Below, in pieces: positions 5,368 through 9,246 of a stretch of DNA of 9,246 nt. A program made the translations under genes and the position numbers. How positions within the stretch are numbered: position 1 is the stretch's first letter; each line of letters starts with the position of its first letter. The notes beneath the pieces are model-generated. The model worked only from the letters and a program-made list of their open reading frames with translations, had not been told where the DNA came from and searched no databases. The stretch is from CAYVKY01 sp964452115 (lineage in GTDB: Bacteria > Bacteroidota > Ignavibacteria > Tepidaquicellales > Tepidaquicellaceae), in assembly GCA_964452115.1 (NCBI GenBank), contig CAYVKY010000096.1, positions 1 to 9,246 of the forward strand, given 5' to 3'.

Positions 5368-6678
5368 TTATGTGTTACCGTTTATAAACTCTTCTTCAAT
5401 GTCAAAATATTTTCTGAGCAGAGACACTGCTGAATTATTTTCTTCTTTTGCCGGAATTTTCTTTTCCGGCACGGAGTCCTTTACAACCGTATTATCCGTG
5501 CTGCCGGAAGGAACATAATTCAGGAGTTCAGGACTTTTTTTTTTAATCTCCTCGAGGTCAGAGATAATCTCTTCAAGATTTTTTACTTCGATGTTAATTC
5601 TACAGAGTTCAACTAAAATAGTTTCCATCAGAATTTTCTGATTTGCGGAATATTTGAATCTCGCTTCGGAGTCAAACATCACTGAAAGCAGGCGCGAAAG
5701 CTTCTGTTCATCGAACTTTGCGGCTTCTTCTTTATACTTTGCACGAATAACATCGGATTCATCGAGCAGCTCCGCCTGTCCCGTTGATGCGGTGATAAGC
5801 AGATTTCTCAGGTGCTCGGTGATGCCGTTGTAAAATGTCGAAAGGTCAAATCCTCTTTCAAGCAGTTCCGAAAAGTAAAGCAGCGCGCCTTTCGAGTTAC
5901 CGTCGTGAATAAATGTCGAGATATTGAAATAAATTTCTTTGTCCGGGATATTCAGAAAAGTGCTCAGTTCTTTGAATTTAATATCCGTGCCGCAGTATGA
6001 CACGGCAAGGTCAAAAATTCCGAGTGCATCACGAAGTGCGCCGTCTCCGAGTTTAGCAATCAGAAAAAGCGACTGCTCGTCAATTTTTATTTTCTCTTCT
6101 TTTACAATCTGCTTCAGGCGCAATATAATTTCATCCACTTTCAGGCGGTGAAGGTTAAACCTCTGGCAGCGGCTCAGTATAGTCTGCGGAAGTTTTTCCG
6201 GATTCGTGGTTGCGAGTATGAATATCAGATATTCAGGCGGCTCTTCGAGTATCTTCAGCATTGCATTGAATGCCTGCGTGGTAAGCATGTGGACTTCATC
6301 CACGATAAAAAATTTGAATTTCGATTTAACGGGATAATACTTTGCAGCATCCTGAATCGCTCTCACATCGTCAATACCGCGGTTTGATGCAGCATCAAGT
6401 TCAAACACATCCGGGTGGGTGCCGTTTGTAATCTCGCGGCAGTTTTCACATTCATTGCACGGCTCGCCGCTGTCGGGATTCAGGCAGTTAAGCGCCTTTG
6501 CGAGAATTCTTGCAATAGTGGTTTTGCCCGTGCCGCGCGGTCCGCTTACAAGATATGAATGTGCAATCTTTTTCGATATTATGGCATTCTTAAGAGTCTG
6601 TGTGGCAAACTCCTGCGATATCACCTCGTCAAATCTCTGCGGTCTGTATTTCAGCGCCGATACTTTATATTCCGCCAT
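5368..6678 (-). CDS. dnaX: DNA polymerase III subunit gamma/tau (clamp-loader ATPase), short form
   Basis: AAA+ motor that, with delta and delta', loads the sliding clamp at the replication fork. The opening ALKYRPQRFDEVISQ is diagnostic. Walker A GPRGTGKT is at 46-53, the zinc module uses C65, C74, C77 and C80, Walker B IVDEVH is at 125-130, sensor 1 ATTN at 156-159, the arginine-finger SRC at 169-171 and sensor 2 GALRDAL at 213-219. The clamp-loader collar follows to about residue 370. The protein has only 436 residues, close to E. coli gamma (431) and far short of tau (643). After residue 382 there is only a polar 54-residue tail ending SLLRKYFDIEEEF, with no room for the usual tau domains. 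An A10 run at codons 379-382 may make a still shorter form. The ATG lies 8 bases after the lon stop. Identity is certain. Confidence 0.97.
   Translation of the reverse strand: MAEYKVSALKYRPQRFDEVISQEFATQTLKNAIISKKIAHSYLVSGPRGTGKTTIARILAKALNCLNPDSGEPCNECENCREITNGTHPDVFELDAASNRGIDDVRAIQDAAKYYPVKSKFKFFIVDEVHMLTTQAFNAMLKILEEPPEYLIFILATTNPEKLPQTILSRCQRFNLHRLKVDEIILRLKQIVKEEKIKIDEQSLFLIAKLGDGALRDALGIFDLAVSYCGTDIKFKELSTFLNIPDKEIYFNISTFIHDGNSKGALLYFSELLERGFDLSTFYNGITEHLRNLLITASTGQAELLDESDVIRAKYKEEAAKFDEQKLSRLLSVMFDSEARFKYSANQKILMETILVELCRINIEVKNLEEIISDLEEIKKKSPELLNYVPSGSTDNTVVKDSVPEKKIPAKEENNSAVSLLRKYFDIEEEFINGNT
5535..5544 (-). promoter_or_regulatory. dnaX: A10 slippery run in dnaX, candidate programmed slippage site
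   Basis: The coding strand reads ATT, then ten A, then GTCCTGAACTCCTGA. In frame this gives Ile-Lys-Lys-Lys-Ser and continues to residue 436. If one A is added or the ribosome slips back one, the reading becomes four Lys, Ser and TGA, a 383-residue protein. If one A is lost or the shift is forward, it becomes three Lys, Val-Leu-Asn-Ser and TGA, 385 residues. Both forms end just past the clamp-loader collar. Comparable runs make gamma in Thermus thermophilus (transcript slippage at A9) and E. coli (ribosomal frameshift at A AAA AAG). Function here is inferred. Confidence 0.5.
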
Positions 6679-6686
6679 TTATAATT

Positions 6687-9167
6687 TTATTTTCCGTTTT
6701 TTAAAAATGTAACTTTCTTTTTTCCGAATGCGTAAATCAATGCGTCATCAATTTTTTTCAATGGTACGATTTTCAGGTTCTTCTTGATTTCTTCGGGAAC
6801 TTCCTCAATATCTTTAATATTCTCGCCCGGTATTAAAACCGTTTTTATGCCGCTTCTGGTTGCAGCAAGAAGTTTTTCGCTCAAACCTCCGATTGGCAGC
6901 ACTTCTCCGCGCAGCGTGATTTCACCCGTCATTGCAACGTCCGTCTTTACGGGGTTATGCGTGATGGCTGAAAGCATCGCAAGCGTGATGGTGATGCCGG
7001 CGGAAGGTCCGTCTTTAGGAATTGCGCCTTCGGGCACGTGCAGATGGATTTCCTTATCCTTGAAATAATTTTCGGGAATTTTGAATGCCGCTGCATTTGA
7101 TTTAATGTACGACAAGCCCGCCTGCGCCGACTCCTTCATCACATCGCCGAGTTTGCCCGTGAGTGTCAGGCGCGAAGGTCCTTTCATAATCGTTACGTCA
7201 ATATTCAGAATGTCTCCGCCCATCGAAGTCCACGCCAGCCCTACAATCGAACCGGTTTTTTCTTTTTCCGCTGATGATTTCTTATCGGAAAATTTTCTGA
7301 CACCGAGATAATCCGAAACCATACTGTCATTTATCTTCAGAACTTTTGAAACATTTTTACCCATCACTTTATCACGTGCGATTTTTCTTATGATTGTTGT
7401 TAGTTCCCTTTCAAGATTTCTCACACCCGATTCGCGCGTGTATTCGCGCACAATTTTCAGAATCACTTCTTCAGGAAATACCACTTCCGCCGGGCTCATT
7501 CCGTGCTCCGAAAGTTCCTTCGGAATGATGTGCCTTTTTGCAATCTGAACTTTTTCAAAATCCAGATAGCTGCGCATCTCTATCGTTTCCATCCTGTCCT
7601 GAAGAGCGGGGGGAATATTGTATTTTACATTTGCCGTTGTAATAAAAAGCACTTTCGACAAATCGTAATCCACTTCGAGATAGTGGTCATTAAAGGCGCT
7701 GTTTTGTTCGGGGTCGAGCACTTCAAGCATTGCGCTTGCGGGGTCTCCGCGCCAGTCAGTTCCCATCTTATCAATTTCATCTATGAGTATTACGGGATTG
7801 CACGTTCCGGTTTTCTTCATCGCCTGAATAATTTTTCCGGGCATCGAGCCGACGTAAGTGCGCCTGTGTCCTCTGATTTCTGATTCATCGCGGACGCCGC
7901 CGACCGAGAGCCGCGCGAACTTTCTGTTAAGTGCGCGTGCGATTGACTTTCCGAGCGACGTTTTGCCCACTCCCGGAGGTCCCGCCAGACACAGAATCTG
8001 CCCTTTCGGAGGCTGCGAAATATTTTTATCTTTCAGAAGTTTCAGCACGGCAAGCAGCTCGATAATTCTGTCTTTCGGTTTTTCGAGGTCATAGTGGTCT
8101 TCATCCAGAATTTTTCTTGCATTCACAAGGTCAAAATTATCTTCGGTAAAATTGTTCCACGGCACCGACACAAGCCAGTCCAGATAGTTTCTCGTCACTG
8201 AAAAATCGGGAGACATCGGCGGAGTCTTTTTCAGTTTTGTAAATTCCTCCTTTGCCTTGGACATCACATTTTCGGGCATTCCGCTCTTTTCAATCTTTTC
8301 CAGAAGTTTTGAAAGTTCGGGGTCGGTTTCCACGCTTTCGCCGAGTTCTTCCTGCAGAATCTTTATCTGCTCCTGCACGATAAAGCGCCTCTGGTTTTTC
8401 TGCATTTCATTGTAAACCTTTGAATCAATTTCCTTTACAATGTTCGATATTTCCAGTTCCGATGAAAGAATGTAAACAAGTTTCATCAGAAGGTCTTTAA
8501 TATTTTTCTGCTCGAGCAGTTCCTGCTTTTTCTCAAGGTCAACGTTGATTGTAGATGCGATGTAATAGGCTTTCTTATCAACGTCTAATGACGATTCATA
8601 ATTAATTATGGATTCCTTCGGGATAGACGGAGTGTTATTCAGATATTCCCTGAAGAGTTTATCCGTCTGACGCAGGAGTGCTTCCACTTCATTATTTGAA
8701 AAAATTTCGAGTCCGCCTTCGTCAACTTCGGCTTCCACAACATTGTTCTCGGTCAGCGTATAGCCCTTGCAAACGCCCACCCTGAGCCCGTCCACAAGCA
8801 CTTTCATAAATCCGTTCGGCATGCGCAGTGACTGCACAATCTTGCCGATTGTACCTGTTTTGTAAAGATTGCTCACGGAAACTTTTTCGTCGAGTTTATC
8901 AATCTGCATTGAAACAAACACATACTTGTCATCATCATTTGCGCGTTCGATTGCTTTTATGGTAGAATCCCTGCCTGCCAGCACGGGATACAGCATATAA
9001 GGATAAATCACAACATCCTTAAGCGGAATCACCGGAAGAATCCTTTTAATGTGTTTATCAGTTTTATTATTATTATTTATTATCGTTTTGTTATCGTCAT
9101 TTTTTGAATCAACAAAATCGCTCAATATATTTTCTTCTGAAATTTTTGTTTTTTTACGCGGTGTCAT
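6687..9167 (-). CDS. lon: ATP-dependent protease La (Lon)
   Basis: Cytosolic homohexameric AAA+ serine protease that unfolds and degrades damaged and selected regulatory proteins. At 826 residues it is full length. The substrate-binding LON domain spans about 42-240 (RILPVIPLKDVVIYP at its start), with a coiled linker to about 340. The ATPase has Walker A GPPGVGKT at 396-403, Walker B LIDEID at 461-466, sensor 1 TAN at 511-513, arginine finger in LQDRME at 522-527 and sensor 2 in ESGVRNLER at 579-587. The protease domain has the dyad S722 (KDGPSAG) and K765 (SEKLLAA), 43 residues apart as in E. coli (S679/K722), so it should be active. Residues 1-40 are a polar, Lys/Asn-rich tail before the LON domain. 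It is the first gene of the likely lon-dnaX-propeller-VWA operon. The ATG at 9167 has no clear Shine-Dalgarno. No CIRCE heat-shock operator is visible in the 79 bases upstream. Confidence 0.98.
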   Translation of the reverse strand: MTPRKKTKISEENILSDFVDSKNDDNKTIINNNNKTDKHIKRILPVIPLKDVVIYPYMLYPVLAGRDSTIKAIERANDDDKYVFVSMQIDKLDEKVSVSNLYKTGTIGKIVQSLRMPNGFMKVLVDGLRVGVCKGYTLTENNVVEAEVDEGGLEIFSNNEVEALLRQTDKLFREYLNNTPSIPKESIINYESSLDVDKKAYYIASTINVDLEKKQELLEQKNIKDLLMKLVYILSSELEISNIVKEIDSKVYNEMQKNQRRFIVQEQIKILQEELGESVETDPELSKLLEKIEKSGMPENVMSKAKEEFTKLKKTPPMSPDFSVTRNYLDWLVSVPWNNFTEDNFDLVNARKILDEDHYDLEKPKDRIIELLAVLKLLKDKNISQPPKGQILCLAGPPGVGKTSLGKSIARALNRKFARLSVGGVRDESEIRGHRRTYVGSMPGKIIQAMKKTGTCNPVILIDEIDKMGTDWRGDPASAMLEVLDPEQNSAFNDHYLEVDYDLSKVLFITTANVKYNIPPALQDRMETIEMRSYLDFEKVQIAKRHIIPKELSEHGMSPAEVVFPEEVILKIVREYTRESGVRNLERELTTIIRKIARDKVMGKNVSKVLKINDSMVSDYLGVRKFSDKKSSAEKEKTGSIVGLAWTSMGGDILNIDVTIMKGPSRLTLTGKLGDVMKESAQAGLSYIKSNAAAFKIPENYFKDKEIHLHVPEGAIPKDGPSAGITITLAMLSAITHNPVKTDVAMTGEITLRGEVLPIGGLSEKLLAATRSGIKTVLIPGENIKDIEEVPEEIKKNLKIVPLKKIDDALIYAFGKKKVTFLKNGK
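9066..9077 (-). repeat. lon: AAT trinucleotide repeat in the lon 5' end
   Basis: Four AAT codons in a row (AATAATAATAAT on the coding strand) encode Asn31-Asn34 in the polar N-terminal tail, just before the LON domain. A change of copy number would keep the frame and fall in a region with no conserved residues, so little effect on activity is expected. Confidence 0.7.
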
Positions 9168-9192
9168 AAAATTTAAATATTTTCTAAGTAAG

Positions 9193-9224
9193 TAAAATTA
9201 AAATCTATCAACTCAATATTCAAT
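9193..9224 (-). promoter_or_regulatory. Candidate promoter of the lon operon
   Basis: On the minus strand ATTG (9224-9221) is followed after 20 bases by TAATTTTA (9200-9193), roughly matching the Bacteroidota TTTG/TAnnTTTG promoter. The same TAATTTTAC core appears in front of the receptor gene. Transcription would begin about 18 bases before the ATG. A TTGATA hexamer also lies within the spacer, but no good -10 follows at the right distance. The region is very AT-rich, so this is tentative. Confidence 0.28.
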
Positions 9225-9246
9225 GTTATAAAATTAATACGCCCTG

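Noticed and set aside
5464..5509. Stem-loop as a stimulator of slippage at the dnaX A10 run
   Set aside because: TTCCGG/CCGGAA and CACGG/CCGTG can pair with a three-base bulge, but the structure begins about 25 bases past the run, too far for a usual ribosomal frameshift stimulator, and the loop is large.
7503..8094. Plus-strand open frames opposite lon
   Set aside because: They lie opposite the conserved Lon ATPase motifs, so they are shadows of a real gene.
9168..9246. CIRCE or similar heat-shock operator upstream of lon
   Set aside because: No TTAGCACTC/GAGTGCTAA inverted repeat or other recognisable heat-shock operator is present in the 79 visible bases.

Overview
The window is a 9.2 kb stretch of a bacterial chromosome in which every gene I can support lies on the minus strand. 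The best guess for the host is a member of the Bacteroidota/Ignavibacteria side of the FCB group. The reasons are an outer-membrane TonB-dependent receptor with a carboxypeptidase-regulatory-like N-terminal domain, AT-rich gene starts with no visible Shine-Dalgarno sequence, and promoter-like elements resembling the Bacteroidota TTTG/TAnnTTTG pattern. The phylum is an inference; no rRNA or marker phylogeny is available here.

Read in the direction of transcription (right to left), the layout is: a 79-base leader with a possible promoter; lon (9167-6687), an ATP-dependent protease with a complete catalytic set; dnaX (6678-5368), the clamp-loader ATPase subunit; an unnamed cytoplasmic beta-propeller-like protein (5364-4213); and an unnamed secreted or membrane-anchored von Willebrand factor A (VWA) protein with an intact metal site (4211-2583). 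The gaps between these four genes are 8, 3 and 1 bases, so they very probably form one operon. Next comes a 396-base intergenic stretch full of palindromes and short repeats (2582-2187). Last is a TonB-dependent receptor (2186 to beyond position 1) that is interrupted by a 100-N assembly gap and runs off the left edge.

Lon and DnaX are housekeeping proteins for protein quality control and DNA replication. The propeller and VWA genes behind them are the least familiar part: a cytosolic propeller with an acidic, Pro/Ala-rich N-terminal tail is translationally coupled to a VWA protein anchored by one membrane helix, with a small cytosolic C-terminal domain. A physical partnership at the inner membrane is plausible but unproven. 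The receptor is separated by the repeat region and has its own candidate promoter, so it is probably an independent unit.

The most interesting single signal is a run of ten A residues inside dnaX, just after the predicted end of the clamp-loader core. Both alternative reading frames stop within two to five codons of the run. This matches the logic of slippage that makes the short gamma form of DnaX in other bacteria.
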